Shown here: one piece after another, positions 12,333 through 22,184 of the stretch | Layout of the letters: the number at the start of each line of letters is the position of its first letter | Numbering within the stretch: position 1 is the stretch's first letter | Assembly (NCBI RefSeq): GCF_002208095.1 | Contig: NZ_CP017990.1 | Location: 372,001 to 436,000 of the forward strand | Reading direction: 5' to 3' | Source of the DNA: Enterobacter cloacae complex sp. ECNIH7 | Lineage (GTDB): Bacteria; Pseudomonadota; Gammaproteobacteria; Enterobacterales; Enterobacteriaceae | DNA length: 64,000 bases | Position numbers and translations under genes: made by a program | The notes under the pieces: model-generated | Database searches by the model: none | What the model was told of the DNA's origin: nothing | The model's input: only the letters and a program-made list of their open reading frames with translations

Positions 12333-13337
12333 TTAAGTGCTCTCGCGAATAAACGCCTGCAGCTCGGCCAGCGTTTTCGCGCCGTCAATTGCGTTGGCGG
12401 CCAGCAGGCTTGCGCGCGCGCAGGCGTGCGCCAGATAAATGCTCTCCGTGAGCGGGAGCGATTCGTGGCAGCCGTATAAAAACCCCGCGCAAAACGCATC
12501 GCCCGCGCCGACGCTGCCGACAATGTCTTTCTGCTCCAGTAGCCATGATGGGATCCAGCGGCCTTGCTCACCCGGCGCTTCACCCCATGCGCCTTCCGGA
12601 CAGTGGATCACCACCCGCTGACGCACGCCTGCCGCCAGCAGCTGCGTCGCGGCATCGGCGATATGGGCGATATTCAGCGCATCGTCGCCGTCGCGCATCT
12701 CAAGCCCGCTAAACTCCCCGGCTTCCAGCTCGTTAATCACCAGATAATCCAGATGGCGCAGGGCAGGGAGCACCAGCGGCTGATAGCGCGGGTCGCCCTT
12801 GCGGGACACCAGATCGAGCGACGTTTCATAACCCTGGTCGCGCATCTGCGCCAGCAGGCGCGCGCTGCGGGTGCCGAACTCGTCATCGGGCATATCCAGG
12901 CTGTCGAGCAGCAGCAGGTAGCCGAGATGGAAGATCTTCATCGATCCGTCTAAGCGATCGAAGGCGGGAAGATCCAGCAGGCGGTTGGCGCCCGGCGAGT
13001 GGAAGAAGGTGCGCTGTCCGCTGGGATCTGTCATGACCTGCGACATGGAGGTCGGGGCAAAGGTGGTGCGCTGCACGCGCTGGCGGTTGACGTGGTACTG
13101 GTCGAGCATCGCCAGAATGTAGTCCCCGTCGGCATCTTCACCAATCAGCCCCACTGCCTGCAGCGGCAGGCCAACGTGCATTTTTGCCAGCGTCAGCAGC
13201 ACGTTGAGCGGCGCGCCGCCGGTTGAGCGTTCGCTGTGGGTGATTTCCGCCAGCCAGCCGCGCTCCGGCCACTGCACGATCTGATGCACGTGATCCACCA
13301 GCATGTTGCCTGCGGCGATGATGCCTTTGCGTTCCAT
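12333..13337 (-). CDS. PfkB-family carbohydrate kinase
   Basis: A 334-residue ribokinase/PfkB-fold kinase. The N-terminal substrate signature GGAPLNVLLTLAKM is near residue 40 and the C-terminal anion-hole/catalytic-base motif GSVGAGDAFCAGFLYG is near 280. It is the last gene of a sugar operon, its ATG overlapping the aldolase stop (TAATG). The expected job is to phosphorylate a ketose or ketose phosphate so that the class II aldolase can cleave it; the exact sugar cannot be read from sequence. The cassette also encodes a lyxose-type isomerase and ribose-type importer, so a pentose or hexose such as D-lyxose, D-mannose or a related rare sugar is a reasonable guess. Confidence 0.85.
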   Translation of the reverse strand: MERKGIIAAGNMLVDHVHQIVQWPERGWLAEITHSERSTGGAPLNVLLTLAKMHVGLPLQAVGLIGEDADGDYILAMLDQYHVNRQRVQRTTFAPTSMSQVMTDPSGQRTFFHSPGANRLLDLPAFDRLDGSMKIFHLGYLLLLDSLDMPDDEFGTRSARLLAQMRDQGYETSLDLVSRKGDPRYQPLVLPALRHLDYLVINELEAGEFSGLEMRDGDDALNIAHIADAATQLLAAGVRQRVVIHCPEGAWGEAPGEQGRWIPSWLLEQKDIVGSVGAGDAFCAGFLYGCHESLPLTESIYLAHACARASLLAANAIDGAKTLAELQAFIREST

Positions 13338-14197
13338 TATGCCTGCCCCGCGCTGCCGAAGATGCGCATCTGTTCGGCGACCGTATCGGTAATCGCCTCT
13401 TCTATCCCCAGCAGCAGCTCGGCAAACTCATCGTACAGCGGCTGGCGGTTCGCCATGCGCTGCTCAACGGCGGCGAGTGCGGCCTGCGACATGCCGGTGT
13501 AGAAGTTGATTTTATGTATGCCCAGCTCGATGGCGCGGCGGAAGTCGGCATCGCTAATCCCGGAGCCGCCGTGTAAAACCAGCGGCAGCCCCGTATGCTG
13601 GCGAATGGCGTCCAGGCGTGGGAAATCGAGTTTCGGCTCGCCCTTGTATTTGCCGTGCGCGTTGCCGATGGCAACCGCCAGCGCGTCAATGCCGGTTGAA
13701 TCGACAAATTCGCGCGTCAGCTGCGGGTCGGTAAAGAACGCTTCATCCGCATGCCCGTACAGCGCGCCGCCTTCATCGCCACCGACCGCGCCCAGCTCCG
13801 CTTCCACCGACACGCCGACCGCGTGGCACATCTTCACCACCTCCCGCGTCTGGCGAATGTTCTCCTCATAGCTTAGCGTAGAGCCGTCAAACATCACCGA
13901 GCTGAACCCTAAGCGCAGGGCGCGCACCACCGCCTCGAAATGCAGGCCGTGGTCGAGATTGAGCACCACGGGAATATCGTGACGGGCGGCCTCGAACTTC
14001 ACCGCTTCGACAAGCGAATCCAGAGAAACGTACTTAAAATGCACTTCGGCGATGTTGATGATAAACGGCGAGCGTTCCTGCTTCGCGGCAGCGAACAGCG
14101 CGCGCAGGAAGTGGGAGTCGAGCACGTTAAACGCGCCCAGCGCGTAGCGATGCGCCCTGGCGTGCTCCAGACCGTCGGCAAGAGAGATCAATGGCAT
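13337..14197 (-). CDS. Class II ketose-bisphosphate aldolase
   Basis: A 286-residue zinc-dependent aldolase of the fructose/tagatose-bisphosphate aldolase family (GatY/KbaY/FbaA). Visible are NLDHGLHFE with the catalytic Asp and zinc-binding His (residues 82-83), the Glu-containing SVEAELGAVGG, the phosphate-binding LALAIGN-like segment (ALAVAIGNAHGKYKGEP) and LVLHGGSGI with a zinc His. It would cleave a ketose 1,x-bisphosphate or 1-phosphate to dihydroxyacetone phosphate and an aldehyde. Two adjacent ATGs are possible; the second, at 14197, has better spacing to the AAGGAG site. It lies directly downstream of the isomerase gene and overlaps the kinase start. Confidence 0.88.
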   Translation of the reverse strand: MPLISLADGLEHARAHRYALGAFNVLDSHFLRALFAAAKQERSPFIINIAEVHFKYVSLDSLVEAVKFEAARHDIPVVLNLDHGLHFEAVVRALRLGFSSVMFDGSTLSYEENIRQTREVVKMCHAVGVSVEAELGAVGGDEGGALYGHADEAFFTDPQLTREFVDSTGIDALAVAIGNAHGKYKGEPKLDFPRLDAIRQHTGLPLVLHGGSGISDADFRRAIELGIHKINFYTGMSQAALAAVEQRMANRQPLYDEFAELLLGIEEAITDTVAEQMRIFGSAGQA

Positions 14198-14207
14198 CAT
14201 TTACTCC

Positions 14208-14894
14208 TTATATCCGAAACAGGTTGTACTCGTTGCACAGCACCAGCAGCGCCGGTTCGTCTTCTTCGATGTTGTTATAGCGGGCAACGGGCTGCAAAAA
14301 GTGGTTGTCGTGCTCGTCGTCGTTTACCGATGACACCTCCCCAACCAGCACGTCGCCGAAGCCGCGTTCGCCCCAGAAGCTGTGGTACAGACCGGGTGTC
14401 AGACAGATGCTTTCCCCTGGCATGAGGCGCAGCTGGCTGCCGGGCGCGTGGGTCTGACGACAGCCGTCGACGGTGACCGTCACGTCGGTGTTTTCCGTCT
14501 CTTCATGCGCCCCGGCATTCCATAACTCAATAATCAGATTCCCGCCACCCCGGTTGATGATGTCTTCCCGCTTGCGCCAGTGAAAATGCATTGGCGTCAC
14601 CTGGCCGTCACGCACGTGCATAATTTTTTCGGCATAGCACTTTTCATAAGGCACGCCGTTGGGCGAACCGTTGCGCAGGGTAAACAGCGTCAGGCCCTCA
14701 GCGGCAAAGCTGTTGCCGCCGAACGCCGTCACGTCCCAGCCGAGCTTGAGGTCGAACACTTCCTGCCAGGCGGCCTGGTCAAGCTGCTGCCATTTTGTGG
14801 GCGGGAAGCTGGCAAACGGCGGGAGATGCACGTCGTGCATGGAAAAGAACTGTCGCGTGTGGCCGAGAATTTCATTGATGTCGGAGCGTTTCAT
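14208..14894 (-). CDS. D-lyxose ketol-isomerase family (cupin)
   Basis: A 228-residue protein of the D-lyxose isomerase family, matching in size and motifs the cupin isomerase of E. coli O157 that acts on D-lyxose and D-mannose. Metal-binding cupin residues are visible in TPMHFHWRKREDIINRGGG (two His and a Glu) and the later CLTPGLYHSFWGE (His). It interconverts an aldose and its ketose in the cytoplasm as the first intracellular step of the cassette. The ATG at 14894 is chosen because upstream in-frame codons translate a REP-like repeat and because it gives MKRSDINEILG. The stop lies 10 bases before the aldolase start, so the genes form one unit. Confidence 0.88.
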   Translation of the reverse strand: MKRSDINEILGHTRQFFSMHDVHLPPFASFPPTKWQQLDQAAWQEVFDLKLGWDVTAFGGNSFAAEGLTLFTLRNGSPNGVPYEKCYAEKIMHVRDGQVTPMHFHWRKREDIINRGGGNLIIELWNAGAHEETENTDVTVTVDGCRQTHAPGSQLRLMPGESICLTPGLYHSFWGERGFGDVLVGEVSSVNDDEHDNHFLQPVARYNNIEEDEPALLVLCNEYNLFRI

Positions 14895-14926
14895 GGGGAC
14901 TCCTGGCTTTTTTTGCAAAACCTTAG

Positions 14927-15005
14927 CACTCACCCGGCCCTCTCCCTTGAGGGAGAGGGGGAGTAAGTTCCCTCTCCCTGTGGGAGAGGGGTAGGGTGAG
15001 GGCAT
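14927..15005. repeat. Paired REP-like elements (CCCTCTCC family)
   Basis: Two units in opposite orientation (CCCTCTCCCTTGAGGGAGAG, then CCCTCTCCCTGTGGGAGAGG) separate the binding-protein gene from the isomerase gene. Such hairpins within an operon often protect the upstream message, which would favour high levels of the binding protein. Confidence 0.85.
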
Positions 15006-15020
15006 CAGGCCGCACCGAAG

Positions 15021-15962
15021 TTACTTAACCGTCCAGCCCTTATAGGTACCGACGTTCTTTTTATCGATCATCGTCACCGGGATCAGCACAGGCGCTTTCG
15101 GCGCAGGTTTGCCCTGTAGAATGTCATAGCCGATCTCCACCGCTTTTGCCGCCATCACCTGCGGATCCTGCGCCGGGGTTGCGACAAACAGCGAGTTTTC
15201 GCGCTTCAGCGCTTCCTCACCGTCCGGGGAACCATCCACGCCGACGATAAAGAACTCGTTGCGCTGAGCCTGCTTCGCGGCCAGATCGGCACCGATCGCC
15301 GTCGGATCGTTAATCGCAAACACGCCGTCGATCTTCGGATTGGCCGCCAGCAGGGAGGTCATGACCTCCAGACCGCCTTCGCGACTGCCCTTGGCGTTTT
15401 GGTTATCCGAAAGCACCTTGATATCCGGATGTTTTTTGAATTCCGTCTGACAGCCTTCCACGCGGTTTTGCACCGCAGAGACCGGCGGTCCGTTGATGAT
15501 CACCACGTTGCCTTTGCCTTTCAGGCGATCGGTAATGTACTTACAGGCCATTTCGCCCGCCTGGGTGTTATCGGAGGTGATGGTCGCATCCGCCCCTTCC
15601 GCCGCCACGTCAACCGCAACGACCACGATCCCGGCGTCTTTCGCGCGCTTCACCGCCGGGCCGATCCCTTTGGAATCCGCAGCGTTGAGGATGATCATGT
15701 CCACCTTCGCAGCAATAAAGTTGTCGATCTGCGCCACCTGCTGGCCCAGATCGTAACCGCTGGAGACCAGCGTCACCTTGACGTTATCGCCAGCCAGCTT
15801 GCGCGCTTCCAGCTCGGCACCTTTGGTGATCTGCACGAAGAACGGGTTGGCCAGGTCGCCCACCGTCACGCCGATGGACTTCAGGTCTTTTGCCTGCGCA
15901 AACGGCGTTGCGGCAAGCAGCGCGCCAGCACAGAGCGCGGTCACTAACGGTTTCAAACGCAT
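15021..15962 (-). CDS. Sugar ABC transporter periplasmic binding protein (RbsB family)
   Basis: A 313-residue periplasmic sugar-binding protein of the ribose/galactose type. A Sec signal peptide is clear (MRLKPLVTALCAGALLAATP, cleavage after AQA). The mature part has the two-lobe family pattern: GVTVGDLANPFFVQITKG near the start, VDMIILNAADSKGIGPAVK, ITSDNTQAG, and FAINDPTAIGADLAAK. It delivers the sugar to the permease and ATPase encoded next door (32 bases to the permease). Substrate is unknown. The following REP-like hairpins probably stabilise its mRNA. Confidence 0.92.
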   Translation of the reverse strand: MRLKPLVTALCAGALLAATPFAQAKDLKSIGVTVGDLANPFFVQITKGAELEARKLAGDNVKVTLVSSGYDLGQQVAQIDNFIAAKVDMIILNAADSKGIGPAVKRAKDAGIVVVAVDVAAEGADATITSDNTQAGEMACKYITDRLKGKGNVVIINGPPVSAVQNRVEGCQTEFKKHPDIKVLSDNQNAKGSREGGLEVMTSLLAANPKIDGVFAINDPTAIGADLAAKQAQRNEFFIVGVDGSPDGEEALKRENSLFVATPAQDPQVMAAKAVEIGYDILQGKPAPKAPVLIPVTMIDKKNVGTYKGWTVK

Positions 15963-15994
15963 ATGGTTTTCCTCTAAGCTGTAGGGTTTTGTTG

Positions 15995-16990
15995 TTATGC
16001 ACTTTGATGGTGTCGGGTACGGTATTTGTCGATCAGCACCGCTATGATGATCACCGCCCCTTTGATCACCAGCTGCCAGAAGTAGGAGACGCCCATCAGC
16101 GTCATGCCGTTATTGAGGGTGGCGATGATCAGCGCGCCGACCAGCGTGCCGGTGATCGTGCCGATCCCGCCGACGAAGCTGGTGCCGCCGAGGATCACCG
16201 CCGCAATCGCATCCAGCTCGTAGCCTGTGCCGAGGTTGCCGTTGGCGCTGTAGAGGCGCGAGGCGCTCATCACGCCGCCAAGCCCGGAGAGCAGGCCGCT
16301 CATGCCGTACACGAACAGCAGCACCAGCCAGACCTTAATGCCGGTCAGTCGCGCCGCCTGCATGTTGCCGCCCACCGCGTAGATATGTACGCCGAGCGTG
16401 GTGCGGCGCAGGATGAACCAGCACACCGCAATCACCGCAAGGGCAATGACAACCAGCCACGGGATCGGGCCGAGGTAGTTATTGCCGATCCACTCGAAGC
16501 TGATGTTGGAGTTAATGACCGTCGTGCCGTCCGCCAGCAGATAGGCCGCGCCGCGCAGCGCCGTATAGGTGCCGAGCGTCACGATAAAGGGCGGCAGCCC
16601 GGCAAAGGCCACCAGCGCGCCGTTGAACAGTCCCAGCACCATGCCGAGCATCAGCGCGGCCGGAATGGAGAGCATGGCAAATTCAGGGATAAGCGAGACC
16701 ACCATCGCCGCTACCGCCGTGGTGCCCAGAATCGAGCCCACGGAGAGGTCAATCCCGCCGGTTAGGATGATGAAGGTCATTCCCGCCGCCAGCACGATGT
16801 TGATCGACGCCTGACGGGTAATGTTGAGCAGGTTGCTCTCGGTGAAGAAGTTCGGGGCGATAAAGCCAAATACCGCCACAATCAGGATAAGAATCGGCAG
16901 GATGCCGACCGTTTGCATCAGATCGCTCATCAGCATTTTTTTGGCGGAGGCGGATTTCGCCACCTGCTGCGGATGGGTTGGAGTTGTCAT
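15995..16990 (-). CDS. Sugar ABC transporter permease (RbsC family)
   Basis: A 331-residue polytopic inner-membrane permease of the ribose/xylose branch. Family signatures include [41 protein letters not shown], and [29 protein letters not shown], the last being the contact loop for the ATPase. The start overlaps the ATPase stop by four bases, so the two are translationally coupled. It forms the membrane pore for the sugar bound by the downstream-encoded periplasmic protein. Confidence 0.92.
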   Translation of the reverse strand: MTTPTHPQQVAKSASAKKMLMSDLMQTVGILPILILIVAVFGFIAPNFFTESNLLNITRQASINIVLAAGMTFIILTGGIDLSVGSILGTTAVAAMVVSLIPEFAMLSIPAALMLGMVLGLFNGALVAFAGLPPFIVTLGTYTALRGAAYLLADGTTVINSNISFEWIGNNYLGPIPWLVVIALAVIAVCWFILRRTTLGVHIYAVGGNMQAARLTGIKVWLVLLFVYGMSGLLSGLGGVMSASRLYSANGNLGTGYELDAIAAVILGGTSFVGGIGTITGTLVGALIIATLNNGMTLMGVSYFWQLVIKGAVIIIAVLIDKYRTRHHQSA

Positions 16991-18507
16991 GATTGCACCG
17001 CCTGATGATGAGTGTCGTTCACGCCGGTTGCCAGCGTCATAATGTTTTCCTGAGAGATGTCGCGCCCGTGGAGTTCACCCGCAATGCTGCCTTCCCGCAT
17101 CACGTACACCCGGTCGCTCATGCCCACCACTTCCGGCAGCTCGCTGGAGATCATCAGGATCGCTACGCCTTTGCGCGCCATCTGGTTCATGATGCGGTAG
17201 ATCTCACTTTTCGCCCCGACGTCCACGCCGCGCGTGGGTTCGTCCAGGATCAGAATGCGCGGGCCGATGGCCACCCAGCGGGAGATCAGCAGCTTTTGCT
17301 GATTGCCGCCTGACAGCCCGCCCGCGCGCACCTGCGAATGGGGCACGCGGATGTTGAGCAATGCAATGGCGTCATCGGAAATCGACTGGGCTTTTTTGCG
17401 GTTTAACATACCGAAGGTCGCGTCGCGCTCCAGCGTCGCCATGGTGATGTTCTCCTGCGCCGCCAGCTCCAGAAACAGCCCCTGCTCCTTGCGGTTTTCG
17501 GTGAGAAAACCGATGCCGTTTTCGATGGCCGCACGCGGGGAGTGGATCACCACCGGCTCGCCGTCGACCTCAATCATGCCGCCGGTGGCTTTACGCACGC
17601 CGAAAATCAGCTGCGCCAGCTCGGATCGTCCGGCCCCGACCAGGCCCGCCAGCCCAACGATTTCACCGGAACGCACCTGCAGGCTGCACGGCTGTACTTT
17701 TTTACCGTCGGTGAGGTGGTGGACGTTGAGACGCGGGCTGCCGAGGGGAATATCACGCTCCTTGTTGAACAGGTCGCTTAACGGGCGGCCCACCATCATG
17801 CGCACCAGCTCGGAGGCGTTTAGCTTGTCGCGCGTCAGGCTGCCGACGTACTGCCCGTCGCGCAGAACGCTGACGCGGTCAGAAAGTTCATACACTTCCG
17901 CCATGCGGTGGCTGATATAGATGATCGCCATCCCTTCATCGCGCAGGCGCAAAATCAGTTCAAACAGGCGGTGGGTTTCCCGCGAGGAGAGGGCGGCGGT
18001 GGGTTCATCCATCACCAGAATGCGGCTGTTGCGGTGCAGCGCACGGGCAATTTCCACCTGCTGCTGCTCGGCAATGGTCAGCTTCATCACCAGGTCGGTA
18101 GCATTGAACTGTGCGCCGAGGCGCTCAATCACCGCCTGCGCCTGGGCGGCCATCTCTTTGCGCTGCACCATCCCGCCGCGCGACAGCTCGCTGCCAAGAA
18201 AGATATTTTCGGCAACGGTCAGGTTGGGCGCGAGCTGCATCTCCTGATAAATCAGGGTAATGCCTGCGGCCAGCGCATCTTTCGGCCCTTTAATGTGAAA
18301 CGGCTGACCATCGATCAGGATCTCACCGCTGGTGGCGGTATAGGCTCCCGCGAGGATTTTCATCAGCGTGCTTTTTCCCGCGCCGTTTTCGCCCATCAGC
18401 GCGTGGATCTCTCCGGGAAAGACCGTCAAATCCACACCCTTGAGCGCGTGGAAACTGCCAAACGTTTTGGCAATGCTGCGCATCTCTAATACCGGGGTTC
18501 TGCTCAT
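16987..18507 (-). CDS. Sugar ABC transporter ATPase, two-domain (RbsA family)
   Basis: A 506-residue tandem ATPase typical of ribose-type importers. The first domain has Walker [10 protein letters not shown] near residue 38 and [15 protein letters not shown] with Walker B ILVMDEPT. The second domain, as in RbsA, has a degenerate Walker A (GLVGAGRSE) but a good signature LSGGNQQK and [12 protein letters not shown]. It energises uptake. It is the first gene of the leftward operon ATPase-permease-binding protein-isomerase-aldolase-kinase. The divergent neighbour is the hybrid sensor kinase. Confidence 0.93.
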   Translation of the reverse strand: MSRTPVLEMRSIAKTFGSFHALKGVDLTVFPGEIHALMGENGAGKSTLMKILAGAYTATSGEILIDGQPFHIKGPKDALAAGITLIYQEMQLAPNLTVAENIFLGSELSRGGMVQRKEMAAQAQAVIERLGAQFNATDLVMKLTIAEQQQVEIARALHRNSRILVMDEPTAALSSRETHRLFELILRLRDEGMAIIYISHRMAEVYELSDRVSVLRDGQYVGSLTRDKLNASELVRMMVGRPLSDLFNKERDIPLGSPRLNVHHLTDGKKVQPCSLQVRSGEIVGLAGLVGAGRSELAQLIFGVRKATGGMIEVDGEPVVIHSPRAAIENGIGFLTENRKEQGLFLELAAQENITMATLERDATFGMLNRKKAQSISDDAIALLNIRVPHSQVRAGGLSGGNQQKLLISRWVAIGPRILILDEPTRGVDVGAKSEIYRIMNQMARKGVAILMISSELPEVVGMSDRVYVMREGSIAGELHGRDISQENIMTLATGVNDTHHQAVQS

Positions 18508-18627
18508 GGCGGATCTCCTGCGAATGCCGATATCTGCACTTCATCACAGGTGCGTAAATGCAAAATGTCAGAAGCTGTTCATATTTGTCATAGTTATGAA
18601 TAGCTAATCGCCATCACATTTTCCTTT
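18508..18627. promoter_or_regulatory. Promoter region of the sugar operon
   Basis: This AT-rich gap lies between the divergent operon and sensor kinase gene. It contains spaced TGTCA words (18566-18571, 18591-18596) and TTCATA/TTATGAATAG motifs that could be direct repeats for the OmpR-type regulator encoded at 10546. This is a guess from position; no consensus is known to me. Confidence 0.35.
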
Positions 18628-18662
18628 TCCCTCTCCCGGTGGGAGAGGGCCAGGGTGAGGGC
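18628..18662. repeat. REP-like element (CCCTCTCC family)
   Basis: One unit, CCCTCTCCCGGTGGGAGAGG with an AGGGTGAGGG tail, 27 bases upstream of the sensor kinase start. Confidence 0.85.
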
Positions 18663-18688
18663 ACCAAACCGCACAGGAGCCCAAACCC

Positions 18689-20971
18689 ATGCCATCACGC
18701 CGCCCGCCCTTTTTCGCCAGCGCCCGAGGCCGCCTGCTGATTTTTAATCTGCTGGTGGTCGCCGTGACGCTGATGGTGAGCGGCGTGGCGGTGCTCGGCT
18801 TTCGTCACGCCAGTCAAATCCAGGAGCAGGTTCAGCAGCAAACGCTGGATGACATGACCGGCAGCATGAACCTGGCCCGCGATACCGCCAACGTGGCGAC
18901 GGCGGCGGTGCGGCTTTCACAGGTCGTCGGGGCGCTGGAGTACAAAGGCGAAGCCGAGCGCCTTAAGCAGACGCAAATGGCGCTGCGCCGCTCGCTGGAA
19001 CAGCTTGCGGATGCGCCGCTGGCGCAGCAGGAGCCGGCGCTGGTAGCGCGCATTATTCAACGAAGCAATGAGCTACAGCAGAGCGTGACGGAGATGCTTG
19101 AGCGCGGACAGCGCCGCCATCTGGAGCGTAACGCGCTGCTGAGCTCGCTGTATCAAAGCCAAAGCTACCTGCGTCATCTGCAGGACATCAACCGCCGTTA
19201 CGACAGCAACGTGCCGGATGCGCAGCAGCTGATGGAGATGGACCGGCTGATCGTCGCCGCCATCGACACTCCTTCGCCTCGCGCGACCGTTCAGCAGCTG
19301 GACGCCGTGGCCGCAGCGCTGCCCCGGAGTGCCGTACAGCCGGTCGTGAAGGAGGTTCTGCCAGATTTTAATGCCGAGTTAGGCAAGCTCGCCCCGCTGT
19401 CGAAGCAGCTGGAAGAGAGCGATCTGGCGATAAGCTGGTATATGTTCCACATCAAGGCGCTGGTGGCGATCCTCAACAGCGATATTAATCAGTACGTCGG
19501 GCAGGTGGCGCAGGCCTCCCGGCTTCGCACGGCCCAGAGCCATCACGAGCTGCAGTCCATTAGCGTGTTTATCAGCATCTTCGCCGTGCTGGCGCTGATC
19601 ATCACCGGGTGTGCCTGCTGGTATATCTACCGCAATCTGGCCTCTAACCTGACGGCGATTTCCCGGGCGATGTCGCGCCTTGCTCACGGCGAGCAGGACG
19701 TGTCCGTTCCCGCCCTCCAGCGGCGCGATGAGCTGGGCGAGCTGGCGCGCGCGTTTAACGTTTTTGCCCGCAATACCGCCTCGCTTGAGCACACCACGCG
19801 CCTGCTGAAAGAGAAAACCACGCAGATGGAGATCGACCGCGTTGAGCGTCAGGGGCTGGAAGAGGCGCTGCTGCACAGCCAGAAGATGAAGGCGGTCGGA
19901 CAGCTGACCGGCGGGCTGGCGCATGATTTTAACAATCTGCTGGCAGTGATCATCGGCAGCCTTGAGCTCACCGACCCCGAATCGAAAGACGCGCCGCGCA
20001 TTACCCGGGCGCTGAAGGCGGCCGAGCGTGGTGCCTTACTGACGCAGCGCCTGCTGGCATTTTCCCGCAAGCAGTCCCTGACGCCGCATGCGGTAGAAAT
20101 GCTGCCGCTGCTGGAGAACCTCCGGGAACTGATGCGCCACTCCCTGCCTGCCACCCTGACCCTGGAGATTGAAGCGCAAACCCCGGCATGGCCCGCGTGG
20201 ATTGACGTTAGCCAGCTGGAAAACGCCATTATCAACCTGGTGATGAACGCGCGCGATGCGATGGAAGGGCAAAGCGGTGTGATTAAAATCCGGACCTGGA
20301 ATCAGCGCGTCACCCGCAGCGACGGGCGCAGGCAGGATATGGTGGCGCTGGAGGTGATTGACCGCGGCAGCGGCATGTCGCAGGAGGTGAAATCCCGGGT
20401 CTTTGAACCGTTCTTCACCACCAAGCAGACCGGAAGCGGAAGCGGGTTAGGCCTGTCGATGGTCTACGGCTTTGTCCGCCAGTCCGGCGGGCGCGTGGAG
20501 ATTGAAAGCGCGCCGGGGCAGGGAACGACCGTTCGGCTTCACCTCCCGCGCTCCGTGCTGCCTGCCGCGGCGGACGATGAAGCGCTGTCAGCCACCGCCT
20601 CCGTCGATAGCGAGCGGCTGGTCCTGGTGCTGGAAGATGAGGCCGATGTTCGGCAAACCCTGTGCGAGCAGCTGCATCAGCTCGGCTACCTGACGCTGGA
20701 AGCGGACAACGGCGAGCAGGCGCTGAATATGCTGGAGGCTTCACCGGATATTGGCATGTTTATCAGCGACCTGATGCTGCCCGGCAGCCTCAGCGGCGCT
20801 GAGGTGATTAGCCATGTGCGCAGCCATTACCCGCAGCTTCCGGTGCTGCTGATCAGCGGCCAGGATTTACGGCCCGCGCATAACCCTCAGCTGCCGGACG
20901 TCCAGCTACTGCGCAAGCCGTTTACGCGGGTGCAGCTGGCGCAGGCGCTGCGCAAGGTCATGGTAATTTGA
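18689..20971 (+). CDS. Hybrid sensor histidine kinase with C-terminal receiver
   Basis: A 760-residue inner-membrane kinase. It has a first membrane helix (about 14-33), a large periplasmic sensor rich in helices (34-290), a second helix (about 292-315), a HAMP linker, a coiled segment, then a HisKA domain with phospho-acceptor H412 in LTGGLAHDFNNLL. The ATPase domain follows with the N box (NAIINLVMNARDAM), DRGSGMS and GSGSGLGLSMVYGF. A receiver domain occupies about 645-755 with phospho-acceptor D694 (SDLMLPG) and the KPFT lysine. No phosphotransfer (HPt) domain is present. Its position next to the sugar operon and the presence of a lone OmpR-type regulator at the other end (10546) suggest the two form the sugar-sensing pair; the all-helical sensor may contact the periplasmic binding protein, as in related TorS/LuxQ-type systems, which is inference. 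Confidence 0.88.
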   Translation: MPSRRPPFFASARGRLLIFNLLVVAVTLMVSGVAVLGFRHASQIQEQVQQQTLDDMTGSMNLARDTANVATAAVRLSQVVGALEYKGEAERLKQTQMALRRSLEQLADAPLAQQEPALVARIIQRSNELQQSVTEMLERGQRRHLERNALLSSLYQSQSYLRHLQDINRRYDSNVPDAQQLMEMDRLIVAAIDTPSPRATVQQLDAVAAALPRSAVQPVVKEVLPDFNAELGKLAPLSKQLEESDLAISWYMFHIKALVAILNSDINQYVGQVAQASRLRTAQSHHELQSISVFISIFAVLALIITGCACWYIYRNLASNLTAISRAMSRLAHGEQDVSVPALQRRDELGELARAFNVFARNTASLEHTTRLLKEKTTQMEIDRVERQGLEEALLHSQKMKAVGQLTGGLAHDFNNLLAVIIGSLELTDPESKDAPRITRALKAAERGALLTQRLLAFSRKQSLTPHAVEMLPLLENLRELMRHSLPATLTLEIEAQTPAWPAWIDVSQLENAIINLVMNARDAMEGQSGVIKIRTWNQRVTRSDGRRQDMVALEVIDRGSGMSQEVKSRVFEPFFTTKQTGSGSGLGLSMVYGFVRQSGGRVEIESAPGQGTTVRLHLPRSVLPAAADDEALSATASVDSERLVLVLEDEADVRQTLCEQLHQLGYLTLEADNGEQALNMLEASPDIGMFISDLMLPGSLSGAEVISHVRSHYPQLPVLLISGQDLRPAHNPQLPDVQLLRKPFTRVQLAQALRKVMVI

Positions 20972-21040
20972 GATTCCTCCGCTACCTCAGTGCTCCGCCG
21001 TTCATTATCGTAAGGCCAGTTCACCTGCGAGTCTGGCCTT

Positions 21041-21364
21041 ATGAAACGTTACTTAACTGCTCTGTTATTCGGTCTGCTGTCACTCACCAGCCAGCTGGCT
21101 CATGCCGATATTGTTGATGATGCTATTGGCAACATTCAGCAGGCGATCAACGATGCCTATAACCCCAGCAGCAGCCGCAGCAATGACGACGACGATCGTT
21201 ACGATCGCAGCCGTCAAATCGACAGTCGACAATACGACGATCGTCGTCGGCAGCTCGAAGACCGACGCCGCCGTTTAGATGAACGTCAGCGTCAGCTGGA
21301 TGACGATCGCCGTCGGTTAGAAGAGGATGAGCGCAGGTTAGAAGACGATTACGATCGAGGCTAA
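21041..21364 (+). CDS. yjdP: Secreted charged-repeat protein YjdP
   Basis: A 107-residue protein with a signal peptide (MKRYLTALLFGLLSLTSQLAHA, cleaved before DIVDD) and an extraordinarily charged tail of repeated DDRRRQLEDRR-type units that should form a long single alpha-helix. It matches E. coli YjdP in sequence and in position beside phnP. Function is unknown. The repeats are rich in CGAT/GATCG codons, giving many direct repeats at DNA level. Confidence 0.9.
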   Translation: MKRYLTALLFGLLSLTSQLAHADIVDDAIGNIQQAINDAYNPSSSRSNDDDDRYDRSRQIDSRQYDDRRRQLEDRRRRLDERQRQLDDDRRRLEEDERRLEDDYDRG

Positions 21365-21376
21365 GTGCCGCCTGTT

Positions 21377-21411
21377 GCCCTCACCCCAACCCTCTCCCAC
21401 GGGAGAGGGAG
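21377..21411. repeat. REP-like element (CCCTCTCC family)
   Basis: One unit (CCCTCACCCCAACCCTCTCC, then CACGGGAGAGGG) lies between convergent yjdP and phnP. Confidence 0.85.
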
Positions 21412-21416
21412 AAAAC

Positions 21417-22175
21417 CTAATCCAGCACCAGCACCATCCCGTCATAGCCCGCTTCTATGCCCTGCGGCAGCGGGTTATCCATCATCCACACGTCAAACTG
21501 ATGGCTGATGTGCGTCAGGATCACCTGCGGGCAGCCAATTATCTCGTTTAACGCAATCACGGTATTTAAGTCGCAATGGTTTCGCGGCGTTTCCTCGCGC
21601 GGTTCATGGCTGCAGTCGATAATTATTGCCTGCGGCTGATTGTTGAGCAGGAACTTCACCGTTTTTTCCGGCAGTCCGGCGGTATCGGAAAGCCAGGCCA
21701 CGCGGCTGTGAGCCGATTCCAGCAAATACCCGAAGGTCAGTTTCGAATGGTTGAGCGGCAGCGGCGTGACCCGCAGACCCTGAAGCTCAAACATCACAAA
21801 CGGTTCGACCCTGTGGCTGAAATCCAGAATGCCGGGGTGTTTAAACAGATCGTCGCATCCGGCGTCGTCCGGCGGACCGTAAACCGGGATCGTCGCCCCC
21901 ACGCCCCAGCGCAGGGGGAACAGCCCCTGAACGTGATCCATATGGTAATGGGTGAGCAAAAACTGCTGGAAGCTGCCCGCCGGCCAGTCGTCCATCAGGT
22001 GCGGAATACCGGCATCCAGCAGGGTGACGGCATCGTTGAATTTCACCACCGCGCTGCACGGGCGACGGCGATAGTTGTCCTGCAGGCGCGCCCGGCGGCA
22101 GGCCGCGCAGTCGCAGCCAAAGACCGGCACCAGCTGGGCGCCACCCGTTCCCGTCAACGTGATGGTCAGACTCAT
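21417..22175 (-). CDS. phnP: 5-phospho-alpha-D-ribosyl 1,2-cyclic phosphate phosphodiesterase PhnP
   Basis: A 252-residue metallo-beta-lactamase-fold enzyme that opens the cyclic ribose phosphate produced by C-P lyase, giving ribose 1,5-bisphosphate. The zinc-binding [10 protein letters not shown] motif is near residue 76, and the extra [11 protein letters not shown] zinc site near residue 20, special to PhnP, is present. Further ligands appear in LSDTAG and CSHE. It is the last gene of the phn operon. Confidence 0.96.
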   Translation of the reverse strand: MSLTITLTGTGGAQLVPVFGCDCAACRRARLQDNYRRRPCSAVVKFNDAVTLLDAGIPHLMDDWPAGSFQQFLLTHYHMDHVQGLFPLRWGVGATIPVYGPPDDAGCDDLFKHPGILDFSHRVEPFVMFELQGLRVTPLPLNHSKLTFGYLLESAHSRVAWLSDTAGLPEKTVKFLLNNQPQAIIIDCSHEPREETPRNHCDLNTVIALNEIIGCPQVILTHISHQFDVWMMDNPLPQGIEAGYDGMVLVLD

Positions 22176-22184
22176 AGCGCACCT

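Noticed and set aside
15890..16765. 291-codon plus-strand frame over the permease gene
   Set aside because: It is antisense to the ABC permease, with the His/Gln/Arg bias of a shadow frame.
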